The notes: generated by a model not told the origin, from the sequence alone. Positions 42,825 through 53,529 are shown, counted from the first letter of the stretch. The stretch is DNA of 64,000 nucleotides from Synechococcus sp. WH 8020 (GCF_001040845.1 NZ_CP011941.1:577744-641743), one strand, 5' to 3'. Program-made: numbers and translations.

Positions 42825-45800
42825 ATGCCCCGGCGGAACGATCTTCGTCGCATCCTCCTGTTGGGTTCCGGACCGATTGTGATCGGACAGGCCTGCGAGT
42901 TCGACTATTCAGGAACTCAGGCTTGTAAAGCCCTGAGGGCAGAAGGCTATGAGGTGATCTTGATCAACTCAAATCCGGCCTCGATCATGACGGATCCGGA
43001 AATGGCGGACCGCACCTACGTCGAGCCGCTCACCCCGGACGTTGTCACTCGTGTGATTGAACTCGAGCGTCCCGATGCGTTGCTCCCCACAATGGGAGGG
43101 CAGACCGCCCTCAATTTGGCGGTAACGCTTTCCAAAAATGGAACTCTGGATCGGTTTGGTGTTGAACTGATTGGTGCTGATCTCAAAGCGATTCAAAAAG
43201 CCGAAGACCGGCAGCTGTTCAAGCAGGCGATGGAGCGCATCGGTGTAAACGTTTGCCCCTCAGGAATCGCATCTAATTTGGAAGAAGCGGAAGCGGTTGG
43301 TGCTTCGATTAGCAGCTATCCGCGCATTATTCGACCTGCCTTTACGCTCGGCGGAAGCGGCGGAGGAATCGCTTACAACCCCGAGGAATTCAGCGCTATT
43401 TGCAAGACCGGTCTTGATGCCAGTCCTGTTTCTCAGATCTTGATTGAGAAATCTCTGCTCGGTTGGAAGGAGTTCGAGCTTGAGGTGATGCGTGATCTGG
43501 CAGACAACGTTGTGATTGTTTGCAGCATTGAGAATTTGGATCCAATGGGGGTCCATACCGGTGATTCGATCACCGTTGCACCGGCCCAAACGCTCACTGA
43601 TCGCGAATATCAAAGGCTAAGAGATCAATCGATCGCGATTATTCGTGAGATTGGTGTGGCCACTGGGGGAAGCAATATCCAGTTCGCCATCAATCCTGCT
43701 GACGGCGAAGTGGTGGTGATTGAAATGAATCCAAGGGTGAGTCGCTCTTCTGCGCTAGCGAGTAAGGCCACTGGATTTCCGATTGCCAAGATCGCTGCAA
43801 GGTTGGCAGTGGGGTACACCCTTGATGAGATTCTCAACGACATCACTGGTAAGACACCAGCCTGTTTCGAGCCCACCATTGACTACGTGGTCACGAAAGT
43901 TCCGCGTTTTGCATTCGAAAAGTTCCGTGGATCTCCCGCTGTTCTTACAACAGCGATGAAGTCGGTTGGTGAGGCGATGGCCATTGGTCGTTGTTTCGAA
44001 GAGTCGTTCCAGAAAGCCTTGCGATCACTTGAGACTGGCCTGTCCGGATGGGGAGGTGACCGACCTGAGCCAGTGTGCTCTAAAACGGATCTTGAACGCT
44101 CATTAAGGACACCATCCCCCGATCGGATTTTGGCTGTCCGTAGCGCAATGTTGTCAGGTATGACCGATGTTCACATTCATGAACTAAGCCATATTGATCC
44201 TTGGTTTCTTGCAAAATTAAGAGGATTGATTGTTGCTGAGTCTGATCTGTTGATGGGTAAAAGCCTTGAAGATCTTGATGAGACAGCGTTGTTTAAGCTC
44301 AAGGTGTTGGGGTATTCCGATCGGCAAATTGCCTGGTTTGTTGATAGTAAAGAGCTGGATGTGCGCGAACGTAGGGATCAGTTGGGTGTGACGCCTGTGT
44401 TTAAAACAGTCGATACCTGTGCCGCTGAATTTTCGTCTTCCACTCCTTATCACTACTCAACCTATGAACGTCCCCTTCTTCGTTTGAAGCCAGATGGACA
44501 ACTACAGCCTATGGCTCCATCCACTGAGGTTGTTCCTGAAACGAGACCCAAATTGATGATTTTGGGTGGTGGGCCTAATCGAATTGGGCAGGGTATTGAA
44601 TTCGATTATTGTTGTTGTCATGCTTCTTTTTCTGCTCAGGATCAGAATTTTGCGACGGTGATGTTAAACAGTAATCCCGAGACGGTCTCGACGGATTACG
44701 ACAGTAGTGACCGTCTTTATTTTGAGCCTCTAACGCTCGAAGACGTCTTGAATGTGATCGAGGCAGAGCGGCCCAATGGAGTGATTGTTCAATTCGGTGG
44801 GCAGACACCTCTCAAGCTCGCGTTGCCTCTCTTGAATTGGCTCACCACGCAGAAGGGGCTGTCGACCGGGACCCAGATTTGGGGAACCTCGCCAGAATCC
44901 ATCGATCTTGCGGAAGATCGGGAGCAGTTTGAGGCCATTCTTCGGACACTTGAGATCCGTCAACCCCGCAATGGACTAGCCCGAAGCGAAGTGGAGGCAC
45001 GGTCGATTGCTGAGAACGTTGGCTATCCCGTTGTCGTTCGCCCTTCTTATGTCTTGGGTGGGCGCGCTATGGAGGTCGTGTACGACGAGGCCGAGCTCAA
45101 TCGCTACATGAAGGAAGCTGTTCAAGTTGAGCCAGATCATCCTGTGCTCATTGATCAGTACTTAGAAAATGCGGTTGAAGTTGATGTTGATGCCCTTTGC
45201 GATAAGGAGGGAACGGTTGTGATCGGTGGGTTGATGGAACACATCGAGCCTGCAGGAATTCACTCCGGAGATTCAGCGTGTTGCTTGCCTGCCATCTCCC
45301 TTAGTGAAGAGGCCTTATCTCTGATTCGCCGTTGGAGTGAGGCATTGGCGGTCACATTGAAAGTTCAAGGACTGATTAACTTGCAATTTGCGGTTCAAAG
45401 AGCTGCAGATGGGGGCGAAAAAGTATTCATTATCGAAGCTAATCCTCGTGCCTCTCGCACTGTTCCCTTTGTGGCCAAAGCCACAGGTGTGCCTTTGGCA
45501 CGCCTTGCAACACGTTTGATGGCTGGTGAAACGTTGAGCCAGGTTGGTTTGCTGAAGGAGCCTGCCCCTCCTTTGCAGACCGTGAAGGAAGCGGTGCTTC
45601 CTTTTCGACGTTTTCCTGGGTCTGATTCTCTTCTTGGCCCCGAGATGCGTTCGACTGGAGAAGTGATGGGTTCTGCCTCCGATTTCGGTATGGCTTTCGC
45701 CAAGGCAGAACTAGCGGCAGGTGAAGCGCTTCCAACAACGGGAACTGTGTTTCTTTCTACCCACGATCGCGATAAGCCAGCTTTGGTGCCTGTGGCGCGC

Positions 45801-46148
45801 CAGCTCATCGGATTGGGTTTCCAATTGATCGCAACCTCTGGAACCGCTCAAGCGCTTCGTAAGGAAGGGTTGCAGGTGGAGTCCGTTCTCAAAGTGCATG
45901 AGGGACGGCCCAATATTGAGGACCTCATTCGTTCTGGCGGTGTGCAGTTGGTGATCAATACACCCATTGGACGCCAGGCTGCGCACGATGATCGCTACTT
46001 ACGCAGGGCTGCTCTCGATTATTCCGTTCCGACCCTCACTACCTTGGCTGGTGCGCGTGCTGCTGTAGAGGCCATTGAGGCCTTACAAACTCGAACAATC
46101 GTGATTCATGCTTTGCAAGACGTGCACGCATCGCTTTCTGGCCAGTAG
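42825..46148 (+). CDS. carB: Carbamoyl-phosphate synthase large subunit
   Basis: A 1107-residue CarB, usual length about 1070-1110. The first carboxyphosphate half starts at [20 protein letters not shown]; the second carbamate half at [20 protein letters not shown] near residue 576; each holds an ATP-grasp domain ([40 protein letters not shown]). The C-terminal MGS-like allosteric domain begins around residue 985 ([20 protein letters not shown]). With CarA (not in the window) it supplies carbamoyl phosphate for arginine and pyrimidines. Confidence 0.97.
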   Translation: MPRRNDLRRILLLGSGPIVIGQACEFDYSGTQACKALRAEGYEVILINSNPASIMTDPEMADRTYVEPLTPDVVTRVIELERPDALLPTMGGQTALNLAVTLSKNGTLDRFGVELIGADLKAIQKAEDRQLFKQAMERIGVNVCPSGIASNLEEAEAVGASISSYPRIIRPAFTLGGSGGGIAYNPEEFSAICKTGLDASPVSQILIEKSLLGWKEFELEVMRDLADNVVIVCSIENLDPMGVHTGDSITVAPAQTLTDREYQRLRDQSIAIIREIGVATGGSNIQFAINPADGEVVVIEMNPRVSRSSALASKATGFPIAKIAARLAVGYTLDEILNDITGKTPACFEPTIDYVVTKVPRFAFEKFRGSPAVLTTAMKSVGEAMAIGRCFEESFQKALRSLETGLSGWGGDRPEPVCSKTDLERSLRTPSPDRILAVRSAMLSGMTDVHIHELSHIDPWFLAKLRGLIVAESDLLMGKSLEDLDETALFKLKVLGYSDRQIAWFVDSKELDVRERRDQLGVTPVFKTVDTCAAEFSSSTPYHYSTYERPLLRLKPDGQLQPMAPSTEVVPETRPKLMILGGGPNRIGQGIEFDYCCCHASFSAQDQNFATVMLNSNPETVSTDYDSSDRLYFEPLTLEDVLNVIEAERPNGVIVQFGGQTPLKLALPLLNWLTTQKGLSTGTQIWGTSPESIDLAEDREQFEAILRTLEIRQPRNGLARSEVEARSIAENVGYPVVVRPSYVLGGRAMEVVYDEAELNRYMKEAVQVEPDHPVLIDQYLENAVEVDVDALCDKEGTVVIGGLMEHIEPAGIHSGDSACCLPAISLSEEALSLIRRWSEALAVTLKVQGLINLQFAVQRAADGGEKVFIIEANPRASRTVPFVAKATGVPLARLATRLMAGETLSQVGLLKEPAPPLQTVKEAVLPFRRFPGSDSLLGPEMRSTGEVMGSASDFGMAFAKAELAAGEALPTTGTVFLSTHDRDKPALVPVARQLIGLGFQLIATSGTAQALRKEGLQVESVLKVHEGRPNIEDLIRSGGVQLVINTPIGRQAAHDDRYLRRAALDYSVPTLTTLAGARAAVEAIEALQTRTIVIHALQDVHASLSGQ

Positions 46149-46174
46149 GGTTTTAAAAGCTTGCTGTTGATCCC

Positions 46175-46849
46175 TTGACTACGACCTCCGCGACAGTGAT
46201 TGCTCCAGGCAGCGATTGCCGGGATGCTTTTCGTGCTGCTTATCAAAACCGTTACACCTGGGATTCAGGATTTTCTGGATATTCAGGTCGCTGCATTTGG
46301 CTACAGGGCGATCGATCTGTTGAAGGAACCTTCCGTGTTGGCGCTGATTTAAAAGCCAAGGTTGAGGGGGTCTCTGACCCTGAAGTTGAAAAGGCGTTTG
46401 CCTCGCAATTGTGGGAAGTTTGTATTCATCGTGTGCGTCGTACATTTGAACAGACCCATTCTGAAAATACATTTACCGCTGGCGATTGCACCGATGAAGG
46501 TCTCGAAGTCATCATTGGCGGAAAAGGTCAAGGTGATAAATATCGAATTAAAGATGATGTTGTGACGATGGTTCACCGTCACATTCATGGAACCGTGGTC
46601 ACGATCCACACCATGAGTACAACTGATACTGGGGAGGGTTATCTAAGCCATACCTACACCAGCGAATATGCAGATCCCAAAACGGGTGAGCCAAAAGGTG
46701 GAAAAAGCACGTTCGAGGATCAGTTCGCTCCCCTTCCAGGAAATGGGCCTTGGACCCTTGCCTCACGTCGCATCACTACGGCTGCCGGCGCTGGCTCAGA
46801 GGCCTCTGAGCAGACGTTTTTGTTTGAAGACTTGCAGCCTCTGGCGTAA
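46175..46849 (+). CDS. DUF3386 cyanobacterial protein
   Basis: A 224-residue soluble beta-rich protein of the DUF3386 family. Its N-terminal SDCRDAFRAAYQNRYTWDSG and WLQGDRSVEGTF are family features; the C-terminal FAPLPGNGPWTLASRRITT is also typical. No function is established. It begins with TTG 46175, 26 bases after carB, and precedes the symporter gene by 43 bases, so it may be transcribed with either. Confidence 0.82.
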   Translation: MTTTSATVIAPGSDCRDAFRAAYQNRYTWDSGFSGYSGRCIWLQGDRSVEGTFRVGADLKAKVEGVSDPEVEKAFASQLWEVCIHRVRRTFEQTHSENTFTAGDCTDEGLEVIIGGKGQGDKYRIKDDVVTMVHRHIHGTVVTIHTMSTTDTGEGYLSHTYTSEYADPKTGEPKGGKSTFEDQFAPLPGNGPWTLASRRITTAAGAGSEASEQTFLFEDLQPLA

Positions 46850-46892
46850 CACGCCAAAAGCTGGGCATACTGCCCATAGCTTTTGATATTTA

Positions 46893-48248
46893 GTGAATTC
46901 TCTGCTTTCTGCAATTAATGGCTTCGTTTGGGGGCCGTTCACCCTTTGGTTAATCGGCCTCACTGGCTTGTATTTAATGTTGGGGCTGAAATTTCAGCCC
47001 CTACTCCGTATTGGATTTGGTTTTCGCGAAGCGATCGCATCCATCCGCAGTAGCAGTGGTGATGGTGATGTCAGTGCCTTTAAAAGTCTGACGACTGCGT
47101 TAGCTGCGACGATTGGCACGGGAAATGTTGCAGGCGTTGCAGGAGCAATTGCGGTTGGTGGTCCTGGGGCAGTGTTCTGGATGTGGCTGATCGCCCTTGT
47201 GGGTATGGCTACGAAATATGCGGAATCACTGTTGGCAGTTCATTACCGCGAAGTGGATGAGCTTGGTGAGCATGTAGGTGGTCCGATGTATTTCATACGC
47301 AATGGACTTGGTAAAAACTGGGCATGGATGGGTTGGTTGTTTGCCTTCTTTGGTGCCCTTGCTGGATTTGGGATCGGTAATGGGGTTCAAGCCAATGCGA
47401 TGGCTGAAGCCTTGCAAGTGTCGTTTGGGATCCCACCGTTGTTGACCGGCATCGTCGTCGCTTCGATCACCCTGGCGGTTCTGATTGGAGGAATTGAGAG
47501 GATTGGTCAGGTCACTCAGATTGTTGTACCTGTGATGGCAGCTGTGTATGTCATTGGAGCGCTAGTCATTCTCGTCGCCAATCTGGATCAGATTCCTGGA
47601 GCCTTTGGTCTTATTTTTTCCAATGCCTTCAATGGAGAGGCAGCTGCTGGTGGTTCACTCGGCGTGGTGATTCAGCGCGGTATTGCGCGTGGTGTGTTCT
47701 CGAATGAGTCAGGTTTGGGCACAGCGCCGATTGCTCAGGCTGCGGCAAAGCCAGGTGATCCTGTTCTTCAAGGCTCTGTGGCGATGATTGGAACGTTCAT
47801 CGACACCATCGTGATCTGTTCGATGACAGCTCTTGTGATCATTATTAGCGGTTTGTACTCCCAGGCGGATTATGTTTCAGGGGCTCAAAATGTATCTCTC
47901 ACAATCAATGCTTTTGGAGCTGCACTTCCTGGTTTTGATTGGATTGTTGTTTTCGGCACAATTTTCTTCACGTTGACAACAATCTTGGGATGGGGTTACT
48001 ACAGCGAGAAGTGTCTTGAATATATGGCTGGGGTGAAGGCAATTCGCCCTTTCAGGTTTGTATGGGTTGCTGTTGTTGTCTTTGGTGCTGTGGCTTCAGG
48101 AGGTGTGATCTGGACGATTGCCGAGATTCTTAATGGTCTGATGGCTATCCCCAACCTGATCGGATTGCTGTTGCTTTCCCCAGTCGTATTCCGATTGACA
48201 CGTTCCTACGACTTCAAGACTCGTCAACAATCAACCACAATCAGTTGA
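46893..48248 (+). CDS. Sodium:alanine symporter (AGCS family)
   Basis: A 451-residue Na+-coupled amino-acid symporter with about eleven spans. The family signature is clear: FKSLTTALAATIGTGNVAGV near residue 57, FWMWLIALVGMATKYAESL, YFIRNGLGKNW and FSNESGLGTAPIAQAAAKPG. AGCS proteins import alanine or glycine with Na+, as in marine bacteria with sodium-rich medium. It begins with GTG 46893. A bidirectional terminator follows at 48335. Confidence 0.92.
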   Translation: MNSLLSAINGFVWGPFTLWLIGLTGLYLMLGLKFQPLLRIGFGFREAIASIRSSSGDGDVSAFKSLTTALAATIGTGNVAGVAGAIAVGGPGAVFWMWLIALVGMATKYAESLLAVHYREVDELGEHVGGPMYFIRNGLGKNWAWMGWLFAFFGALAGFGIGNGVQANAMAEALQVSFGIPPLLTGIVVASITLAVLIGGIERIGQVTQIVVPVMAAVYVIGALVILVANLDQIPGAFGLIFSNAFNGEAAAGGSLGVVIQRGIARGVFSNESGLGTAPIAQAAAKPGDPVLQGSVAMIGTFIDTIVICSMTALVIIISGLYSQADYVSGAQNVSLTINAFGAALPGFDWIVVFGTIFFTLTTILGWGYYSEKCLEYMAGVKAIRPFRFVWVAVVVFGAVASGGVIWTIAEILNGLMAIPNLIGLLLLSPVVFRLTRSYDFKTRQQSTTIS

Positions 48249-48334
48249 GGGTTTTGCTGGTATCACAATGTCATTCAGATTGTTGATTCCTTAGCAATTT
48301 GTCTGGAACCAACACCAGTTTTCTTTCTAATAAA

Positions 48335-48368
48335 ACAGCCTCCCGGCAAGACCAGGAGGCTGTTTTTG
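48335..48368. terminator. Bidirectional rho-independent terminator
   Basis: Stem ACAGCCTCC/GGAGGCTGT with an 11-base loop and T-runs on both strands (TTTTT at 48364-48368; TTTTATT on the complement). It lies between the convergent symporter and DUF6447 genes and can serve both. Confidence 0.9.
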
Positions 48369-48399
48369 TGTGAAGAGAGAGACTCAGACAGTTGAAAGA

Positions 48400-48639
48400 T
48401 CAGGCTGCGTTCTCTAGAGGCGTGACGTCCTTGAGTCGTTCGTTGAGCTGCATGGCCATTGACTGGCGTCCAACGGCGAGCACTTTGAGGGTGTCCTCAT
48501 GCATACGGAGTTGGGCATCAGCAACCTGCATTCCTCTAACGAGCTCTTTGAGATCATCTGGGAGCTTATTGAGGTCGTAGCGTTTGCCTTCAAAAGTCAG
48601 AATTGGATTCTGGTCTTGGGAAACGGAAGAGCTGGTCAT
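48400..48639 (-). CDS. DUF6447-like small protein
   Basis: A 79-residue protein: ILTFEGKRYDLNKLPDDLKE, LVRGMQVADAQLRMHEDTLK, VLAVGRQSMAMQLNERLKDV. The pattern matches a small family common in marine Synechococcus and some phages. Function unknown. ATG 48639 is used; the frame remains open three codons upstream. Confidence 0.72.
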   Translation of the reverse strand: MTSSSVSQDQNPILTFEGKRYDLNKLPDDLKELVRGMQVADAQLRMHEDTLKVLAVGRQSMAMQLNERLKDVTPLENAA

Positions 48640-48692
48640 CAATGGCAAGCAAATGCCAAGATCCTATTGGCTGGTGCGTTGGTTGAAACCAT

Positions 48693-50432
48693 TCATTCGT
48701 TGATGCGGATGAATTGTCGTTCGCACAGTTCTCGATATCTGCCGCCCTGACTCATCAGATCGTCATGGCTGCCCTGTTGGCTAATTCGACCATGTTCAAG
48801 AACAACAATGAGATCGGCTTCTTGAACCGTTGCCAAACGATGGGCAATCACAATCACGGTTCGACCCAGCATGGCTTGCTTGAGCCCAAGTTGAACAGCG
48901 GCCTCCGCCTCTGCATCAAGGGCACTGGTCGCTTCGTCCAATAGCATCACAGCTGGATTTCCAAGCACTGCCCTCGCAATGGCAATGCGCTGTAGTTGTC
49001 CGCCTGAAACGTTGGTGCCTCGCTCTTGAAGACGGGTGTTGTAGCCGTCTGGAAGACGGATGATGAAGTCATGGGCGTTGGCAAGCTTTGCAGCTTGATG
49101 GAGCTGTTCCTGCGTGGCCTCTCGGCCAAATCGTATGGCTTCCGCGATCGTTCCAGAAAACACGCTGCTGCGTTGGGGAACAAGAGCCACTTGTTGTCTC
49201 AGGTCGCGCGCGCAGACCTGGCTGAGATCTTTGTCGTCAAAAAGAAGCTGACCTTGATTAACGCGATTAAACCGCAGGAGTAGAGAAAAAAGCGTCGTTT
49301 TTCCAGCGCCTGAAGGTCCAACGAGGGCCACCACCTGTCCGGCCTTAATGGAGAGGTTGAAGTCTTGAAGAACGGGTTGGCCTGGTATGTAAGAGAACTC
49401 GACTTGATCGAAGGTCAAATTTCCCTGCAGGCGACCAATAGGAATCGACGGGACAGGATCTGCCGGTTCCGAGGGTTCCTTTTCGATTTCACGCAAACGG
49501 CGCAGTGAGGATTGTCCCTGCTGAAATTCGTTGTAATTCGCAGTGACATGGGCGATTGGATCGATCAGCAGCACCAAGCCAGTGAGGTAGCTGATCAGTT
49601 CAGGGACTGAAAGATCACCGCTACTGATTCTGATCGCTGCTAAGACCAGGACTGTGGCGAAACCCAGGACCTCAATGATCCCGACTACGGGATGTTGGAG
49701 GGCAACAAGGCGATAGGTGTTGTAGCGAGCTTGCCGGTGCTGATCGATTTCTTCTTCAAAACGGCGTTCCAACCAGGGCTCTGCGGCAAAGGCACGGACG
49801 AGAGGTAGCCCTTCAATGGCCTCTCCCAGCAGACCTGCCAGTTCACTGACCTTTTTTTGACTTCGTTCAGTAGCGATCATCACCCTTGCCCCAAACAGGC
49901 TGATCAGCCACGCAACAAATGGGGCGAGGAGCAGGATCGCAAGCGTTAATTTCCAGTCAAGCCAAAGCATGTAGCCAAGTACAGCCACCAATTGCAGAGC
50001 ACTTGGGATGCTGTCGTGGAGAGTTTTGTAAATCACCTCGCTCACACGATCAGCATCTTCTGTGAGCCGGTAGGTGAGATCCCCGGACGACATTTTCTCC
50101 AAGGCACCGAGCTGCACCTTCTGAAGCCTTTGAAAGAGGTCTCTTCTCAGTGACTGGCTGACTTGTAAAGCGGGTCCTGCAAGCAGAGAGTCTTGGCCAA
50201 ATTGTGCCAGTTTTTGGATCGCGAAGACCAACAGAACGAGTCCGATGACCGGGAGGATTCGCTTGAGATCACCCGATCCCACATCGGGCAACAGCCTGCC
50301 CATCAGTCGCATCAACACCAGTTGGCTGCTGACAAAAACCAGCATGCAGAGAGTGCCGATCGTCAGCAGTCGCCTGTGAGGTCGCAGCAGTGGAATCAAC
50401 CTGCGGAATCCCGCTTCTGATGGCTTCAGCAT
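48693..50432 (-). CDS. ABC exporter, fused permease-ATPase
   Basis: A 579-residue half-transporter of the MsbA/lipid-exporter-like type. Six membrane spans fill residues 15-310; the ATPase domain is complete: Walker A ALVGPSGAGKTTLFSLLL near residue 369, Q-loop VALVPQRSSVFSGTI, signature VSGGQLQRIAIARAVL, Walker B VMLLDEATSALD and H-loop VIVIAHRLATVQ. It would form a homodimer. Substrate unknown. It is divergent from the S4-domain gene. Its intact ATPase motifs contrast sharply with the two degenerate exporters at 53762-57627. Confidence 0.9.
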   Translation of the reverse strand: MLKPSEAGFRRLIPLLRPHRRLLTIGTLCMLVFVSSQLVLMRLMGRLLPDVGSGDLKRILPVIGLVLLVFAIQKLAQFGQDSLLAGPALQVSQSLRRDLFQRLQKVQLGALEKMSSGDLTYRLTEDADRVSEVIYKTLHDSIPSALQLVAVLGYMLWLDWKLTLAILLLAPFVAWLISLFGARVMIATERSQKKVSELAGLLGEAIEGLPLVRAFAAEPWLERRFEEEIDQHRQARYNTYRLVALQHPVVGIIEVLGFATVLVLAAIRISSGDLSVPELISYLTGLVLLIDPIAHVTANYNEFQQGQSSLRRLREIEKEPSEPADPVPSIPIGRLQGNLTFDQVEFSYIPGQPVLQDFNLSIKAGQVVALVGPSGAGKTTLFSLLLRFNRVNQGQLLFDDKDLSQVCARDLRQQVALVPQRSSVFSGTIAEAIRFGREATQEQLHQAAKLANAHDFIIRLPDGYNTRLQERGTNVSGGQLQRIAIARAVLGNPAVMLLDEATSALDAEAEAAVQLGLKQAMLGRTVIVIAHRLATVQEADLIVVLEHGRISQQGSHDDLMSQGGRYRELCERQFIRINE

Positions 50433-50474
50433 CAGGTCAGACTATCAATGGCGATTGGACCGATTGGTGCAGGA

Positions 50475-50672
50475 ATGAGACTTGATCAATTCCTTAAATG
50501 GATGGGCTGGGTCGCGACGGGTGGAGAAGCCAAGTTGAGGATTCAGGGGGGTGACGTGTCCGTGAATGGCGAGCTTGAGCAACGGCGTGGCCGACAACTG
50601 AAAGCTGGTGATCGGGTCCAAATGGGTGTCGACTCTGCCGAAGTTTCGGATTCTTTTCAGGCTGGGCACTAA
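50475..50672 (+). CDS. S4-domain RNA-binding protein
   Basis: A 65-residue stand-alone S4 domain: MRLDQFLKWMGWVATGGEAK, LRIQGGDVSVNGELEQRRGR, QLKAGDRVQMGVDS. Such proteins (YaaA/RlbA type) bind structured RNA, often rRNA. ATG 50475 is chosen because it matches the family N-terminus; ATG 50448 would add nine residues. It precedes tpiA by 33 bases. Confidence 0.82.
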   Translation: MRLDQFLKWMGWVATGGEAKLRIQGGDVSVNGELEQRRGRQLKAGDRVQMGVDSAEVSDSFQAGH

Positions 50673-50705
50673 GTTGTCAGCTGCTGAGCTGCAGAGGAAG
50701 GAAGC

Positions 50706-51437
50706 GTGCGCAAACCGGTGATTGCTGGCAACTGGAAAATGCACATGACCTGTGCGCAAGCCAAGGCCTGGATTGGCACGTTTCTTCCCCTGATTGAAGA
50801 GCTGCCCAATGACCGACATCTGGTGGTGGCGCCCCCGTTTACGGCGATCAGCACGCTTGCTGAGCTGAGCCAAGGAACCCGCCTTGAACTGTCCAGCCAG
50901 AACGTGCACTGGGAGGGAGAGGGCGCTTACACCGCTGAGATATCCCCGAGCATGCTCAAGGAGCACAACGTCCAATATGCAATCGTTGGCCACAGTGAGC
51001 CTCGCAAGTATTTCAGCGAGAGTGATGAACAGATCAATCACCGGGCTCGATCAGCTCAAACCAATGGCTTAATCCCGATTGTTTGTGTCGGTGAAAGCGA
51101 CGAACAGCGCAATCGGGGTGAAGCGGAGCGGGTCATCCGTCGTCAGGTTGAGCAGGGCTTAGAAGGTCTGGACCCCAGCCAGCTTGTTGTGGCCTATGAG
51201 CCGATCTGGGCGATTGGTACCGGTAAAACGTGTGAAGCCAGTGAAGCCAATCGCATCTGTGGATTGATTCGTAGCTGGGTTGGCTCACCAGATTTGATCA
51301 TTCAGTACGGGGGGTCGGTGAAACCAGGCAACATTGATCAGTTGATGGGCATGAGTGATATCGATGGGGTCTTGGTTGGCGGTGCCTCCCTGGATCCTGA
51401 AGGTTTCGGGCGGATCGCGAATTACATCAAGAGCTGA
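50706..51437 (+). CDS. tpiA: Triosephosphate isomerase
   Basis: A 243-residue TIM. Catalytic elements are present: GNWKMHMT with the Lys near residue 10, the His in [13 protein letters not shown] near residue 95 and the Glu in [14 protein letters not shown] near residue 163; the phosphate loop [11 protein letters not shown] follows. The usual GHSERR is GHSEPR here, a local variation outside the catalytic residues. It starts with GTG 50706. Role: glycolysis and Calvin cycle in the cytosol. folP begins six bases later. Confidence 0.96.
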   Translation: MRKPVIAGNWKMHMTCAQAKAWIGTFLPLIEELPNDRHLVVAPPFTAISTLAELSQGTRLELSSQNVHWEGEGAYTAEISPSMLKEHNVQYAIVGHSEPRKYFSESDEQINHRARSAQTNGLIPIVCVGESDEQRNRGEAERVIRRQVEQGLEGLDPSQLVVAYEPIWAIGTGKTCEASEANRICGLIRSWVGSPDLIIQYGGSVKPGNIDQLMGMSDIDGVLVGGASLDPEGFGRIANYIKS

Positions 51438-51443
51438 CGGTCG

Positions 51444-52277
51444 ATGCGCTGGCCGAAGGATTGGGGCACGCGCACTGCCGTGATGGGAGTGATCAACCTC
51501 ACTCCTGATTCCTTTAGCGATGGTGGTCAATTCAATCAATTAGAGAAGGCATTGGCTCAGGCATCGCGACAGATCGCTTGCGGGGCTGATTGTTTGGATC
51601 TGGGAGCTCAAAGCACCAGGCCTAATGCCATGGAAGTGGGAGCGGATGAGGAACTCAAGCGTCTCTTGCCAACGCTGAGGGCGATTCGTGCAGCTCACCC
51701 CAAGGTTTTGATTTCGGTTGATACCTTTCTTGCGAGAGTCGCCAACAAGGCTCTTGAGGCTGGTGCTGATTGGATTAACGATGTCAGTGGTGGACGACGT
51801 GATTCAGAGATGTTGTCTCTGATTGCCGATGCTGGCTGTCCATTTGTTCTGATGCATAGTCGCGGAACCAGCCAAACGATGGATCACTGCACGGATTACG
51901 GAGACCAAGGCGTTGTGCAAGGTGTGTTAGGCGAATTACGAGCAGCAACAAATTGTGCATTGAAGGCCGGCGTGCATTGTGACCAGTTGCTCTGGGATCC
52001 AGGTCTTGGCTTTGCCAAAACAACGGCACAAAACCTCACCCTGCTCCAACAGCTCGACACACTCGTGGCTGAGGGCATTCCTCTCTTAATAGGACCCTCG
52101 CGAAAACGTTTTATCGGGGCTGTCCTGGATGAACCAAGAGCCCGTGCCCGACTTTGGGGAACGGCAGCGGTCTGTGCCCGGGCTGTGGATGCTGGTGTGG
52201 CGGTCTTGCGTGTGCACGACGTAGGACCTATTCACCAAGTGGTGACCATGGCCTCAGCGATTGCATCGGATCGCTAG
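51444..52277 (+). CDS. folP: Dihydropteroate synthase
   Basis: A 277-residue TIM-barrel enzyme that joins 4-aminobenzoate to hydroxymethyldihydropterin in folate synthesis. Motifs: VMGVINLTPDSFSDGG, CLDLGAQSTRPNA, WINDVSGG, LLWDPGLGFAKT and LLIGPSRKRFIGAV, all standard. ATG 51444 lies six bases after tpiA. Length is normal. Confidence 0.96.
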   Translation: MRWPKDWGTRTAVMGVINLTPDSFSDGGQFNQLEKALAQASRQIACGADCLDLGAQSTRPNAMEVGADEELKRLLPTLRAIRAAHPKVLISVDTFLARVANKALEAGADWINDVSGGRRDSEMLSLIADAGCPFVLMHSRGTSQTMDHCTDYGDQGVVQGVLGELRAATNCALKAGVHCDQLLWDPGLGFAKTTAQNLTLLQQLDTLVAEGIPLLIGPSRKRFIGAVLDEPRARARLWGTAAVCARAVDAGVAVLRVHDVGPIHQVVTMASAIASDR

Positions 52278-52305
52278 AACAGTGGACTATTGACATGTGT
52301 TGACC

Positions 52306-52704
52306 ATGAGTGAACCAAGTCTCACTCTTTTGTACGACGGTGCTTGTCCGCTGTGTCTTCGTGAAGTCAGGTTTTTGAAACGCCGAGATCTACACGGAAA
52401 ACTTGCGTTTGTCGATATCGATCAGTCTGCATATGATCCTGACCAATGGCAGGGAATTAGTTATCGAAGTGCGATGGCTCGCATTCATGCCATTCGCTCT
52501 GATGGAGAGATTCTTAAGGATGTGGCAGTGTTTCGAGAGGCATATCGCTGCGTTGGCCTTGGTTGGATCTATGCACCAACCCAATGGCCCCTAATTGGAA
52601 CTTTGATTGATCAAATCTATGCACTATGGGCTGCACAACGTTTACGACTAACTAGGCGTGCAAGTCTCAATGAATTATGTCAATGCAAACGAAACGAACC
52701 ATAA
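52306..52704 (+). CDS. DCC-family thiol-disulfide oxidoreductase (DUF393)
   Basis: A 132-residue protein with the DCC motif YDGACPLCLREVRFLKR at residues 9-25 (Cys-x2-Cys), followed by LAFVDIDQSAYDPDQ and FREAYRCVGLGWIYAPTQWP. The family resembles thioredoxin-like redox proteins. ATG 52306 is chosen; GTG 52297 would add three residues. It is 28 bases past folP and is the last gene before the AT-rich region begins. Confidence 0.85.
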   Translation: MSEPSLTLLYDGACPLCLREVRFLKRRDLHGKLAFVDIDQSAYDPDQWQGISYRSAMARIHAIRSDGEILKDVAVFREAYRCVGLGWIYAPTQWPLIGTLIDQIYALWAAQRLRLTRRASLNELCQCKRNEP

Positions 52705-52860
52705 GACCCTCTTCATACGCAAGAAATCAAACCACATCAACAAACAGTTTTGAGGGTCAACTGATAAACAAAGCATTTTCTAAGGGTTCTTGAATCTGCT
52801 TAAACATTTAGCATGCGATTGATTATCAATTTGGTAAAATTTTATAGTCAAAGAACTTAT

Positions 52861-53529
52861 TTAAATAACAAACTGACCGTATTCATTTAGCTGTAATCTG
52901 GCAAAAAAATCTGTTAACTGACGATTGATAGCATTTTGAGCGACAAGTATATCACCAATACGACCACCATTAATACGTTGATGTTCAAGAGCTCGTTCTA
53001 CAGATGATTGGGAGACTAAACCGAGATTTGAAAGTCTTTCGCCAAGCTTTAAAGAATTAAAATCTAGACTTGCAAGGCTTTTTGTCAGAAAAAAATCAAG
53101 TATTTGGAAAGGGATATTCAAATTAAGTCGAAGAAATTCACCAAATCTTTGTGTATTTGAATATGGCTGAAATTTGTCGAGTAGTTCTTCAAGGTCTTCT
53201 TCAGAAAGCAAACCACAAAGAACTAACTTTTCCCCTAAAGCCTGAGAATTAAAATTACTTGATTGGTTTTCCTTATGATCATCAGAAAGGCTTCCTGAGA
53301 CCAATTCAGGCCCTTCAAACTTACTTTGAACCAACGAATCATTAGATAAGAAAGAATATAATCGATTAGGGTCTAAGCGTGTCGTTCCAAACTCCTGAAT
53401 AATGAGCTCTTCAATAAATGAAGACTCCGTGTAGGGGGCTACAATAGAAAAATTGAGGGGAAATGAATGACCATAACCTATAACCTCTACGCGAGTCACA
53501 TCACTTTTTAGAAGAAGTTTAACGGACAC
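52861..53529 (-). CDS. Stand-alone MshEN-like (putative c-di-GMP-binding) protein
   Basis: A 222-residue protein without ATPase. After a short alpha/beta N-terminal part (1-60) and a Ser/Asn-rich linker come two helical modules. The C-terminal module fits the MshEN layout exactly in length: a 24-residue motif at 161-184 (KLGERLSNLGLVSQ to EHQ), a 5-residue spacer (RINGG) and a second 24-residue motif at 190-213 (RIGDILVAQNAINRQ to RLQ). The module at 97-150 has the same pattern in degenerate form. MshEN domains bind c-di-GMP in type II/IV pilus ATPases; the first motif has Lys instead of Arg. It is divergent from the secretion genes (232 bases apart). Confidence 0.72.
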   Translation of the reverse strand: MSVKLLLKSDVTRVEVIGYGHSFPLNFSIVAPYTESSFIEELIIQEFGTTRLDPNRLYSFLSNDSLVQSKFEGPELVSGSLSDDHKENQSSNFNSQALGEKLVLCGLLSEEDLEELLDKFQPYSNTQRFGEFLRLNLNIPFQILDFFLTKSLASLDFNSLKLGERLSNLGLVSQSSVERALEHQRINGGRIGDILVAQNAINRQLTDFFARLQLNEYGQFVI

